A DNA stretch of 64,000 nt, from positions 9,070-73,069 of the forward strand of contig JBKBLI010000010.1 of assembly GCA_046296435.1 (NCBI GenBank), read 5' to 3'. Position 1 is the first letter of the stretch. Every line of letters begins with the position of its first letter. Below the pieces are notes generated by a model. The model saw nothing but the letters and a program-made list of their open reading frames with translations, was not told where the DNA came from and searched no databases. The position numbers were made by a program, and so were the translations under genes. This stretch comes from M3007 sp046296435 (GTDB lineage: Bacteria; Bacteroidota; Bacteroidia; Chitinophagales; Saprospiraceae). This document shows positions 17,701 to 25,156 of the stretch, one piece after another.

Positions 17701-18482
17701 GGTTCTTTGCGATGATTGAGGGCTTCTATTTGCCCGACTACGTTCCGAAAAGCGAGCTGCCCGGCTGGTGTCAGCCCGACGAATCGCACGGAGAGGATAT
17801 TCCTGTCGTTCCGGGGTTTTCCCGGCTGCGCATCACGCCGAGCCGCAGCTACTTCTACCCCTTGAGCGAGCAGGCTATACCCTTCTACTATCCGCTCAAT
17901 GACAACTCAGGGTCTTTACAACACTTTTGGAACTACCATCGCGCCAGAACGCTCAGCGCCGATCGCCTGCACTCTTATCACGCTACGGATACGCCCGCTG
18001 ATTTTCCGAGTTATTCGCGACGTCGGGAGACGCTGCGCCCTTTGCATTATTCCCTTGATCCCTACGACTTTTACCGCATCGAGGGCCATATCGGGAAGAC
18101 GCGCATAAGGCTGTACGGTCCCACTAACGATGGCGACCAATCCGGCGAGTACCCCGTTTATGAGGCGCTTGTTTTCTTGAAGCAAAAATACAATCTGGAT
18201 TTTGACGTCGTGCAGATGCGGGTCAGCGACATGCAGGACATGTCCTGCGAAAATGCAGATAAAAATCATTTGTACGCCATAGGCGACAGCGGCGACCCGC
18301 GCGAGTCAGCCTGGTCGTTCGGCCGCAATTTACTGGGCGCCGATCACCTCGCCGGCGTACCCAAAGGCGGCGCCTTTATTCTTGTGACAGACAACGAGGG
18401 CTGCGTAGTGGCCGATTTTAGCCTGCCATACCGCTGCTGTCCGCCGCACCACGAATATGACTATTCTTACCCGCGCCCTTAA
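14721..18482 (+). CDS. eCIS tail-fibre-like protein with 40-residue coiled-coil repeats
   Basis: A protein of about 1253 residues (length uncertain because of a gap). Residues 1-270 are helical and contain further coiled-coil stretches. From about 275 to 590 the sequence is built of near-identical 40-residue units (key words DKLALKADQSAL, QCKADLESELDKKADK, LDQHIQD), each with one cysteine, and ending at DKKADMADIV. Long trimeric shafts of this kind are typical of tail fibres. The region from about 600 onward starts GWGIVGGFDIRSDHKHYIHI and is Asp/Tyr-rich; it may be the receptor-binding or attachment part. It lies between the baseplate and tape-measure genes, where eCIS fibres are commonly encoded. 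The fibre role is inferred from architecture and position. Confidence 0.75.
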   Translation: MPDNSHIAELLTRLNEIIAQIKKTGGVPVHPDLPRAFDVVAEILALIEAPEFDLETLIRDIEAFRQTLQAQGADMALIQDKIILFANQLGELTSAMSDKVDAGNVLDHIAEALNPISAALSDLSKRLVALEEAAQGAEGVSETRVRDMVEAALTPIREEIRQIKDREDPRMADLLQRIGALEKQTGNAGGISLTEAQALVADAVANLNILISSLRNEFEQKLALKVAQTEFDDFIDQNRLALSAKANQSDLDETNAALAAKTNKTDFNTFKGEIQQQLADKADKAVLDQHIQDTSDKLALKADQSALEQCKADLESELDKKADKAALDQHIQDTSDKLALKADQSALDQCKAGLESELDKKADKAALDQHIQDTSDKLALKADQSALEQCKSDLESELDKKADKAALDQHIQDTSDKLALKADQSALEQCKADLESELDKKADKAALDQHIQDTSDKLALKADQSALDQCKAGLESELXXXXXXXXXXXXXXXXXXXXXXXXXXXXXXXXXXTSDKLALKADQSALDQCKAGLESELDKKADKAVLDQHIQDTSDKLALKADQSALDQCKADLESELDKKADMADIVRLDDELEAIAQKWLDDAQNSPGARLARITLQGWGIVGGFDIRSDHKHYIHITPGIGVTPQGVLTIEPRQDNTGLVESGDCTNDDFISGALVFSHYRPFAYEGNCASFQTWSDCPMWEMLSPADDLPDDALPLTPQSEADKEQPFLSDKMILLLPDDDKRHYLLVGRETLLAKLSLSQSCKSQNRNTDYIYEEEYSPEDDYISDKDLWLCLQPAYGLPELPLYRFGFYQHDDCAPNELDISDFPKICSTDDIYLTWKPIVDEALRHLNKAAKLLIGRYRPLLFPLFNSGQFEKKLNLLTEKWIRFVKYNDAEGVGKGTKYYAQYFYDLARDLTAAYHELRGELIELMNDLRPLTYEMLIDERCFLILGPALRPAVCIGRPPLRDYFRQPPIFNDNAKRLDTAKLYFCRFFAMIEGFYLPDYVPKSELPGWCQPDESHGEDIPVVPGFSRLRITPSRSYFYPLSEQAIPFYYPLNDNSGSLQHFWNYHRARTLSADRLHSYHATDTPADFPSYSRRRETLRPLHYSLDPYDFYRIEGHIGKTRIRLYGPTNDGDQSGEYPVYEALVFLKQKYNLDFDVVQMRVSDMQDMSCENADKNHLYAIGDSGDPRESAWSFGRNLLGADHLAGVPKGGAFILVTDNEGCVVADFSLPYRCCPPHHEYDYSYPRP
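15599..16496 (+). repeat. 120-bp in-frame tandem repeat array (40 aa units) in the fibre gene
   Basis: Units begin with the same bases (cgtcggacaaactgg) at 15601, 15721, 15841, 15961 and 16081, then after the gap at 16258 and 16378, so the period is exactly 120 bp. Copies differ at only a few bases, mainly Glu/Asp and Ala/Ser/Gly switches around the single Cys. Such identity at the DNA level points to recent expansion or homogenisation. Confidence 0.95.
16157..16255. other. Assembly gap (99 N) inside the repeat array; true copy number unknown
   Basis: The missing stretch should be 42 bp plus a whole number of 120-bp units. The 99 N fit no whole number, so the fibre length cannot be taken from this sequence. 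Confidence 0.85.
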
Positions 18483-18489
18483 CGCTGCC

Positions 18490-19857
18490 ATGACACACCG
18501 CATTGACCGCCAGATCATCGAATTGGTCTTGCCCACCGGCGTCGACGCCGAAGAACGGTCTCGATGCGCAGCCGCGCTCTTCGAGGAAAAAGTGCTTCCC
18601 CATCTGGACGAGACATTTACCCGCTTGGCGCCGGATGATCGCATCCTGCGAATTCCGCAACTCCAGATTGACTTGGGCGTCATAAATCCGGAGGATTGGG
18701 AGCGCCATTTCGTTGAGTCTTGCCTTGCGCAAATGCGCGCGGCGCTTCGCGACTTCCCGACTGCTGGCGCCTTAGATGCGCCACAACCTGCCGGCGTGGT
18801 GTTAAACCCGGAGGAAGATGCGCGGCAGATCTTGTTATTCTTTTTGGAAAAGGGCCGTCTGCCCTGGCACGCTTCCGGTTGTCGTCTCTCTGCCCTCGAA
18901 ACCCTTCTGTCCGGCTCCTTTCCCGCGCCCTTTGCCCGCGCGCTGTCCGACTTATTACGCCGTCGCCCTGAGGCTCTACAGCGTTTGATTTGGCAGTTTT
19001 CGCTCACATGGACGCAGGCTTTGTTTGAAAAAATATACTGCCTGTCGGATGGTTGGATTGCTCAAACCCTTAACCAGATGCGCAGTTTGCAGCCGTATTT
19101 GCCTTTCGATACCCAGCTTCAGGAAGCAGGCGGACCTTTGTGGCTCTTGTGCCGCAACTTGTTGCGCGTGCGCGCCGACGAGTTATTCGACCTTAGCCCC
19201 GAACAAGCCGCCCGACGCTGTGTCGGTATGGCGTCAGACGATCCACATGTAGCGCCTGCATCGCCGACCACCGAAGCCGTGGATGCGCAGGCGCCGTTCT
19301 CCACTTCTTCCGTAGAACAATTCGAGGCGTCTCAGCCCCAAGAAACGTCTCTGGGCCTTGCTGTCGAAAATGCCGGCATCGTTTTACTCGGGCCTTATCT
19401 GCAGGCCTTTTTTGACGAATTGGGACTTTCCCAGGGCGACTCCTTTGTCGAACAAATGGCTCAGTACCGCGCTGCGTATCTGCTCTACTTCCTCGCCACA
19501 GGCGAAGAGCAACCCGAAGAACCGGTTCTGCTCCTTCAAAAAATATTATGCGGCCTACCCCAGGATGCGCCTATACCCGCCTATATCCCCCTTTCAGCGG
19601 CCGAAAAAGCCGAAAGCCTTAATTTGCTGGAAGCCGTGACGCGCAACTGGACCGCCTTAAAAAATACCAGCCCCAACGGTTTGCGTCAGGGCTTCCTTCA
19701 ACGTCCCGGCAGCCTCTATGACCAGACTGGCGCCGATCAGATCCGCCTCTTGCGCATCGAACGTCGCGGCCAAGACCTATTGCTGGATCGCCTGCCCTGG
19801 AGCTATTCGATGATCAAACTCCCTTGGATGAAGAGCCTGCTGCAGGTAGAGTGGTGA
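18490..19857 (+). CDS. eCIS tape-measure protein (CIS_TMP family)
   Basis: A 455-residue protein read from the ATG at 18490, 7 bp after the fibre stop; an in-frame ATG 33 bp upstream would overlap the fibre gene. The N-terminus (HRIDRQIIELVLP, EEKVLPHLDETF, RIPQLQIDLGVINPEDWERHF) is characteristic of the contractile-injection-system tape-measure family, as is the C-terminal DLLLDRLPWSYSMIKLPWM. Tape-measure proteins lie in the tube lumen and set its length. At 455 residues this one is short, which would predict a short particle if the usual length rule holds. The cargo genes follow immediately. Confidence 0.85.
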   Translation: MTHRIDRQIIELVLPTGVDAEERSRCAAALFEEKVLPHLDETFTRLAPDDRILRIPQLQIDLGVINPEDWERHFVESCLAQMRAALRDFPTAGALDAPQPAGVVLNPEEDARQILLFFLEKGRLPWHASGCRLSALETLLSGSFPAPFARALSDLLRRRPEALQRLIWQFSLTWTQALFEKIYCLSDGWIAQTLNQMRSLQPYLPFDTQLQEAGGPLWLLCRNLLRVRADELFDLSPEQAARRCVGMASDDPHVAPASPTTEAVDAQAPFSTSSVEQFEASQPQETSLGLAVENAGIVLLGPYLQAFFDELGLSQGDSFVEQMAQYRAAYLLYFLATGEEQPEEPVLLLQKILCGLPQDAPIPAYIPLSAAEKAESLNLLEAVTRNWTALKNTSPNGLRQGFLQRPGSLYDQTGADQIRLLRIERRGQDLLLDRLPWSYSMIKLPWMKSLLQVEW

Positions 19858-19861
19858 GCGG

Positions 19862-20569
19862 ATGCGGGCAAAGGATGCGAAATATGACGCTAATCAACTG
19901 ATTATGCAAAAAACGCTACGCATTGAATCCGGATCTACGACGCCCCCGCTGTCGGAAAAAACTTTTTTTACGCCAAAAGAAAATCTGACAAATCTCGTGC
20001 AGCGCCAGACCGCCGCCGCACCGCCGCGTCCGCAGGTTCCGATGCACATTTTTTTGCTGCATGGCGTAAGCGATTCCGTCGCTGTCGATATAGCGCGGGC
20101 AACACAGGTCTTTTCTGCTGGTCGTCTGGATTTTCCTTACGCGGTCGCTCGGGTAAGCGAGTCTGAAACCCAGGAAATATTGGGAACAGATGGGATACTG
20201 CAAAAATCAAGAGAAGGGGCCACCCGTTACACAGAGGAGGAGGTGTCGCTCATTATCCCGCGCTTTCACAGAGGCGCGCTTAATGTGTTTTATGTGCCGA
20301 GGGTAAGCGACCGCTCCACTGCCGGATACACGATGAACATCGCCGGCGAAAACGTAATCATCATTGATCAAGCAAACAACCAGAGTATCTCTCACAAACC
20401 GTTGGAGCACGAAATTGGCCATGCTCTGGGATTGGCGCACCTTCCGACAGAAACGCGAGATCCGGAGGCGTCCCTGCAACTCATGTGGCCGGGCTTGAGA
20501 AGGGATAACCGCCTCAGCCCTGCAGAGATGCAAACGATACTGAGCAGCCGCTATGTCCGCAGGCCATAA
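19862..20569 (+). CDS. Metzincin-like zinc metalloprotease, candidate eCIS cargo
   Basis: A 235-residue protein with the complete metzincin zinc signature HEIGHALGLAH followed about 15 residues later by LMWPG, a plausible Met-turn. No signal peptide or membrane segment is seen. The N-terminus carries TFFTPKENLTNLVQRQ, a short FF.P...QR pattern shared with three following genes. The start at 19862 is 4 bp after the tape-measure stop; an internal ATG at 19904 would give a 221-residue form that begins close to the motif. Being leaderless, next to the tape measure and carrying the shared motif, it is a good candidate for a toxin loaded into the tube. That role is inferred; the protease family is read from the motif. 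Confidence 0.8.
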   Translation: MRAKDAKYDANQLIMQKTLRIESGSTTPPLSEKTFFTPKENLTNLVQRQTAAAPPRPQVPMHIFLLHGVSDSVAVDIARATQVFSAGRLDFPYAVARVSESETQEILGTDGILQKSREGATRYTEEEVSLIIPRFHRGALNVFYVPRVSDRSTAGYTMNIAGENVIIIDQANNQSISHKPLEHEIGHALGLAHLPTETRDPEASLQLMWPGLRRDNRLSPAEMQTILSSRYVRRP

Positions 20570-20609
20570 GTTTTTCGGTAACGCAAACTCCTTTATCAAA
20601 GCTAAGTAA

Positions 20610-21545
20610 ATGCCAGAGAATTGTAGAGAATTGAATTGCAGAGCTCATTCGGAGCCATCCTACAGAAAAAATGGCGGATCTTTTTTTTCTATGGCTCCGG
20701 AACAGGTCATACAACGCCGGCGGGCGCGGCGGGGATCCGGCGTGTCGGTGACGTCGCCTGTGTTGGACGTATTTATAAATACTTTTTCTGATACGGAAGG
20801 CTCCTTGCGGGGCCGTCGACTGACTTCAAGAGAGGAGGCGCTGACCAGAACCGTTTTTGGTAACAGCATCGACTATACGCGGGTTAGGATACTCTTGACC
20901 GGTCTTGCTCCCGCAACCACGCCCGGAAACACCATTCGGTTGCCTGCCGATTTTTCTTTAGTTGATGCTCGTGGCCCGATCGACCCGGAGACGGGCGAGC
21001 TACCGCTGCATCAAGCCAACGCTCAGTTGTTGATTCACGAGATGACGCACGTCTGGCAATTTCAACACCAGGGGCCGGGATATATCACCAGATCGCTCGG
21101 GCAGCAACTGGCCGCAACGATTAGTCGCGGGAGCCGCAATTTCGCCTACGCGTACACGTTGAGCGGGAGGGATTCTTTCTTTGATTTTGGGCCAGAGCAG
21201 CAAGCGCACATTGTAGAGAATTACTATGCTATGTTGCGCGATCAGGAACTTTTGAACAACCGTAGTCCCGCCAATTACTATTCCAATCACATGGGACCCG
21301 ACGGCAACCAGACTCCACTGTCTGCCGAGGATCGACAGCGAGAAATTGAGGCTGAGTTACCCCTGCACGAACCCCTGCTCCGCCAGGTTCGAGAGGCCAT
21401 ACCGCCCACGGAGCCGCAACTACGCGAAATAAGATATCGTTCTCTCATGACTGATCCGTTGCCGGGAGGAGACCGCTTGCCGCCATTGCCTAATGATTTG
21501 AGGTTGCCTCAGACCGTCAAAATACTTGAGATAAGATTCCCCTGA
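20610..21545 (+). CDS. HExxH putative metallopeptidase related to eCIS-core proteins, candidate cargo
   Basis: A 311-residue protein with HEMTHVWQFQ (compare HELTHVVQQ in DUF4157/eCIS-core proteins) and, about 50 residues later, EQQAHIVENYY, whose glutamate could be the third zinc ligand. The N-terminal part has GSFFSMAPEQVIQRRR, again an FF...QR signature; the two Phe codons lie in a run of eight T (20681-20688), a slippage-prone tract. The start at 20610 is the first ATG; a later one at 20691 falls inside the motif and is less likely. No signal peptide is seen. It could be a toxin or a processing or loading factor for the neighbouring cargo. Confidence 0.72.
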   Translation: MPENCRELNCRAHSEPSYRKNGGSFFSMAPEQVIQRRRARRGSGVSVTSPVLDVFINTFSDTEGSLRGRRLTSREEALTRTVFGNSIDYTRVRILLTGLAPATTPGNTIRLPADFSLVDARGPIDPETGELPLHQANAQLLIHEMTHVWQFQHQGPGYITRSLGQQLAATISRGSRNFAYAYTLSGRDSFFDFGPEQQAHIVENYYAMLRDQELLNNRSPANYYSNHMGPDGNQTPLSAEDRQREIEAELPLHEPLLRQVREAIPPTEPQLREIRYRSLMTDPLPGGDRLPPLPNDLRLPQTVKILEIRFP

Positions 21546-21571
21546 GCACTGGGGTTTAAATATTTAATGTC

Positions 21572-22771
21572 ATGTTTGCACCATCCAAATACTCGCCTGA
21601 CCATACCGGCGCTTCGTCGCGGTCGCAAAGAAAGTGCGCCGTTTTTTTCCAACCCAAACTCACGGTCAATGCGCCCGGGGACACTTACGAACAGGAGGCC
21701 GACCGCGTAGCCGATCAGGTAATGCGGCAAAGAGAAGACGTTGCGTCAAAAACGCCATGCGCACAGTGTTCGCTCATCCAGCGAAGTATAGCAAGCCCTT
21801 GGTCTTTGTCGGACGGCGATGTGGAGGAAGGGACAGACGATTCCTTACAGACCAAGCGCGACAGCGTAACGGGCGATTGGGCCGACCGGGACGTGTCTGA
21901 TCTAATCAATCCGGCCATTCGGCAAACTGGGGCGCCGCTGCCCGCCGACATTCAGCGCTTCATGGAGCGTAGGATGGGTTATGATTTCGCGCAGGTTCAA
22001 ATTCACACAGACTCCGTTGCAAACCGCGCCGCACGCGCAGTTCAGGCCCGGGCGTTCACGAAGGACAATCATATCGTATTCGATGCAGGGCAGTATGCGC
22101 CGCACACGAACAGCGGTAAAAGTCTGCTGGCGCACGAACTGACGCATGTCGTCCAGCAGGGTAAGGCAAGACGCGAAAGCCCCCAAAGGCAAGGCGCGCA
22201 GATCGGTTTGTCCGGAATCCAGCGATGCGGCGGTGCGGCGGATATTCAGCGGGTCCAATGGGGAAGCGCCAGAGACACCGGCAGAGATGCCTACCCGTGG
22301 GGGAGGCCCTTGGGCGTGTCGGGTGATGTATATACGGTAAATACCGACGCGGGTACGCCAATTGACGCGTGGAGACCGCATGACGGAGTCACTTATTGGT
22401 GTCATGGATGGACTTTTGGCGGCTCGCGCGCAAAAAGGGGGCCGTTTTCTATTTGGGGTTCAGAAGTCAGCACCGTGTTAAATGACGAGGGCTGGCGCCC
22501 TGCGCAAAGCTGCCTTGCACAGCCGGGACAGGACATACTGGTTTTTTGGGATGCGCAAAATCAACTGGCGCATACAGGAGTCGTAAACAGCTTGTCCGCC
22601 CCCGGCGCGGTAGTAAACGACGATAAGAGCACATTAGATTCCAAATGGGGCTACGATCCGCGCAATCAAAAATCATGGGGGGAGAATGCGGCCAATTATG
22701 GGCGCTACCGCGTGTATTCAAAAAATCCAGCCTCAGGGCCTTGCGGCGGTAAGGGCGCCAATGAATTATGA
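21572..22771 (+). CDS. DUF4157 (eCIS-core) protein with C-terminal Cys/His domain, candidate effector
   Basis: A 399-residue protein. Residues about 25-200 form the DUF4157/eCIS-core domain (FFQPKLTVNAPGDTYEQEAD, VADQVM, FMERRMGYDFAQVQIHTD, AARAVQARAFT, then HELTHVVQQG). This domain is widely linked to injection-system loci and effectors. Residues about 230-399 form a separate domain with THWCHG-like YWCHGWTFGG, then DILVFW and LAHTGVV; the Cys and His in this order and spacing recall papain-fold NlpC/P60-type amidases or peptidases. I therefore suggest a cysteine hydrolase effector head, with moderate confidence. Its stop overlaps the start of a small lipoprotein gene (ATGA at 22768). Confidence 0.8.
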   Translation: MFAPSKYSPDHTGASSRSQRKCAVFFQPKLTVNAPGDTYEQEADRVADQVMRQREDVASKTPCAQCSLIQRSIASPWSLSDGDVEEGTDDSLQTKRDSVTGDWADRDVSDLINPAIRQTGAPLPADIQRFMERRMGYDFAQVQIHTDSVANRAARAVQARAFTKDNHIVFDAGQYAPHTNSGKSLLAHELTHVVQQGKARRESPQRQGAQIGLSGIQRCGGAADIQRVQWGSARDTGRDAYPWGRPLGVSGDVYTVNTDAGTPIDAWRPHDGVTYWCHGWTFGGSRAKRGPFSIWGSEVSTVLNDEGWRPAQSCLAQPGQDILVFWDAQNQLAHTGVVNSLSAPGAVVNDDKSTLDSKWGYDPRNQKSWGENAANYGRYRVYSKNPASGPCGGKGANEL

Positions 22772-23115
22772 AATCCATATTCCCGATGTCGCTTCGCATT
22801 GCTTTTTTATGCTTAACAGCAATTCTGAGCTACGCAGCCTGTCGCCCGCAAAGCGACGCTTCAAAAAATGACATTATGATCAAAAAGACCCAACTTTATC
22901 AGGATCTTTATCAAAATAGCCGCGAGGCCATGTACCGAGCCATGTCTTTTATCGAAAAACAGGGAGGGCCTCCATTGAGCGGAACAACGAAAAAAGCGCT
23001 CAAAGCGCACCGACCGCAGGCTGCGAAATGGCTCAAAACGCAGGCAAACCATGCCTCCATCAACGAGACTTACGTTGAGTTTGTCCGGATATGGAGTCCC
23101 ATTTTTCCCGACTAA
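22768..23115 (+). CDS. Small putative lipoprotein, possible immunity protein
   Basis: A 115-residue protein with a hydrophobic N-terminus (residues about 7-22) ending in AAC, a plausible lipoprotein signal, although the residue at -3 is Tyr and so the lipobox is imperfect. The rest is short, basic and mostly helical, with no recognised domain. It overlaps the DUF4157 gene by 4 bp, so the two are made together. A periplasmic or membrane-anchored protein coupled to a putative peptidoglycan or cysteine hydrolase could protect the producer. This is inference from context only. Confidence 0.6.
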   Translation: MKSIFPMSLRIAFLCLTAILSYAACRPQSDASKNDIMIKKTQLYQDLYQNSREAMYRAMSFIEKQGGPPLSGTTKKALKAHRPQAAKWLKTQANHASINETYVEFVRIWSPIFPD

Positions 23116-23148
23116 CTCTCCCATAATTTTTTTTAAAAAAGATGACGC

Positions 23149-23895
23149 ATGAGACTGCTCCAAAACTACGCCGGCGTTTCGTCGCCTGTAAGCCGAACGC
23201 GCTTCTTCGCTCCCGTATTCAAGCCTGTAGAAGGTCGGGTGGGGTCTCAAATCCAGCGAGATGAGGACTCAGAGACCGAGCCGCCGCGCCCTATAAGCGG
23301 CGAAAAAGAAATAGAGGTAATCGCCTTGCACGATATAGAGAGCGGCGCTACTGAGTTGAGCGCCGAAACGCGCGAAGAGCGGGAACGGGAGATAAGCGAG
23401 GAATTGGCCGAAGTGGCGCAGACAGAAACGTCGGGGGGAGAAGAGACGACCCGCGCTGGCTTGCGCTTTACGCCGGGCGGAGGGCCTCTCTCCTTTGCCG
23501 GAGGTTTGACGACCACCCGCGACGGCAGCGGGAGCGAGGCATATCCCTTCTTTCGCATCACTCTTGGCGGAGAGCGCCGGATATTCAGGTGGCTTGCAGC
23601 GGAGGGAGAAGCCAATCTGAGCATAGACGGATTGCACCGCACGCCTGCATTAGACGCCGAGGGACGACTCCTGTTCCTGCCCCGTGAAACGGTTGCGCCT
23701 TTTGTTGCCGGAGACGTAAGCACAGAAGAAGAGCGGGCGCGGCTGCGTGCAGGGGTGCAATTTAGACTGCCTAACGATATACAGATACGCGCTTCAATTA
23801 TTGGGCAGGTAGGCTTTGACGGCAATGTCGGTTTGGGCGGGGCGGCAGGTATCGTTATTCCCATTGGCAGTCGATTCCCAAGCATTGGACGCTGA
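23149..23895 (+). CDS. Beta-rich hypothetical protein with N-terminal cargo-like motif
   Basis: A 248-residue protein without recognisable family. The N-terminus has RFFAPVFKPVEGRVGSQIQR, the clearest example of the FF.P...IQR pattern shared by the cargo genes. Residues about 40-95 are Glu-rich and charged. Residues about 97-248 alternate Gly and hydrophobic residues (AGLRFTPGGGPLSFAGGL, ..FFRITLGGERR, QIRASIIGQVGFDGNVGLGG), as in amphipathic beta-strands. There is no signal peptide, so it is not an ordinary outer-membrane protein; a pore-forming or membrane-inserting cargo is one idea. A T8A6 tract lies just before the ATG. Confidence 0.65.
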   Translation: MRLLQNYAGVSSPVSRTRFFAPVFKPVEGRVGSQIQRDEDSETEPPRPISGEKEIEVIALHDIESGATELSAETREEREREISEELAEVAQTETSGGEETTRAGLRFTPGGGPLSFAGGLTTTRDGSGSEAYPFFRITLGGERRIFRWLAAEGEANLSIDGLHRTPALDAEGRLLFLPRETVAPFVAGDVSTEEERARLRAGVQFRLPNDIQIRASIIGQVGFDGNVGLGGAAGIVIPIGSRFPSIGR

Positions 23896-24157
23896 AAAAG
23901 TCATAAATAAAATGCCCACGCTCATTCATCCTTTCCTTTGCCGCCCGTTTTTTTGTATGAAAAATTGTGTTGGCGCGGGAGCAGAGCGCGAAGCCTGAAG
24001 TGGTTGGCGAAGCTTATTTGAAGCAAAAAACGCGAAGGCTTCGGCCCATACGCCACTTTTGATCCCATAGAAATCAGACTTTGTCCCATCGAAACCGCGG
24101 GGTTTCATCTTTGCCATTGTGCCTCATTAGACTCACCTCACCCAATCAGAACTTGCC

Positions 24158-25135
24158 ATGCTTACCACACTTAATATCGTCATTGGATTGGTTTTTGTCC
24201 TTTTAATGTTCAGTTTGCTGGCCACTGCGGTAATGGAGGTCATCTCGTCGTTGTTGTCGCTCAAAGCGCGCAATCTAAGGCATACTCTGGAGAATATGCT
24301 GGGCGACAAAATGAGCGAATTTCTCAAGCACCCCCTATTCCGGCAACTTACCTATGCCACCAATTACCGACAAGCGCGCTTGTCCTCATATTATCTTCCG
24401 CGCAACCTGAGTAGAGAAGCGTTCACAGCCATTGTACAGGATATGTTGCATGGGGGCGATCTGGCTGCGGGGGAGACCCGGCTAAAAGATATGGAAGAGG
24501 GCGACGCCAAGCGCATGCTGACATACTTGTTGCGGCGTTCGGGCGGCGACCCGGCTGCGCTGCGCGCCAATGCCGGTTATTGGTTCGACGAAGTGATGGA
24601 GCGTTCATCGGACTGGTACAAACGCACCATCAAATGGTGGCTATTTGGCGTCGGCTTTGCGCTGGCGCTGATCTTCAATGCCGATACGTTGCAAATGTAT
24701 CACAGCATCTCGTCGAGCGCCATGGCGCAGGGATTGTTGGTCGATCTGGCGACGGACTATGCCCTCAGGACGGAAGCGACAAGCAGGCAGGATACAACGG
24801 CTTTGTCGCTTGACCATGCTGTAGCCCGATTAGATACCGCCTTGCAACGCATTGAATACATCCGATCGCCCTTGGGACTGGGCTGGCAGTCTGCCGGCGA
24901 TCCGGATAAGGGCTTTCCATGGTGGTTGCTCAAATTGGCCGGACTGTTGATAACGGCGATTGCCACCACTCTGGGAGCGCCGTTTTGGTACGACTTGCTG
25001 CGCAAACTATTGAGCATGCGCGGCGGCGGGTCGGGCGCAGGGCAGGGAAGCGCCGCCCCCCCTGCGCCCATGCCCGAAGCCCCGCCCCCGCTCCGTCTGC
25101 CGGCCCATGCTTCGCCTTCCAATCCGGTGGGATAG
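24158..25135 (+). CDS. eCIS-locus integral membrane protein
   Basis: A 325-residue protein with a strong N-terminal membrane segment (residues about 4-30, LNIVIGLVFVLLMFSLLATA), a second around 165-180 (WWLFGVGFALALIF), and a third around 255-275 (WLLKLAGLLITAIATTLGA), with a cytosolic helical region between the first two. The C-terminus is Gly/Pro-rich. Its place between the cargo genes and the ATPase suggests a function in the injection system, for example membrane docking of the particle as known for thylakoid- or membrane-anchored systems, or release. No family name can be given from sequence alone. Confidence 0.75.
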   Translation: MLTTLNIVIGLVFVLLMFSLLATAVMEVISSLLSLKARNLRHTLENMLGDKMSEFLKHPLFRQLTYATNYRQARLSSYYLPRNLSREAFTAIVQDMLHGGDLAAGETRLKDMEEGDAKRMLTYLLRRSGGDPAALRANAGYWFDEVMERSSDWYKRTIKWWLFGVGFALALIFNADTLQMYHSISSSAMAQGLLVDLATDYALRTEATSRQDTTALSLDHAVARLDTALQRIEYIRSPLGLGWQSAGDPDKGFPWWLLKLAGLLITAIATTLGAPFWYDLLRKLLSMRGGGSGAGQGSAAPPAPMPEAPPPLRLPAHASPSNPVG

Positions 25136-25156
25136 CGTCTCCAAATCAAACAGCTT

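Noticed and set aside
23990..24060. Hairpin of partly complementary segments after the cargo genes
   Set aside because: The paired segments are short and broken and no T run follows, so a terminator cannot be supported.
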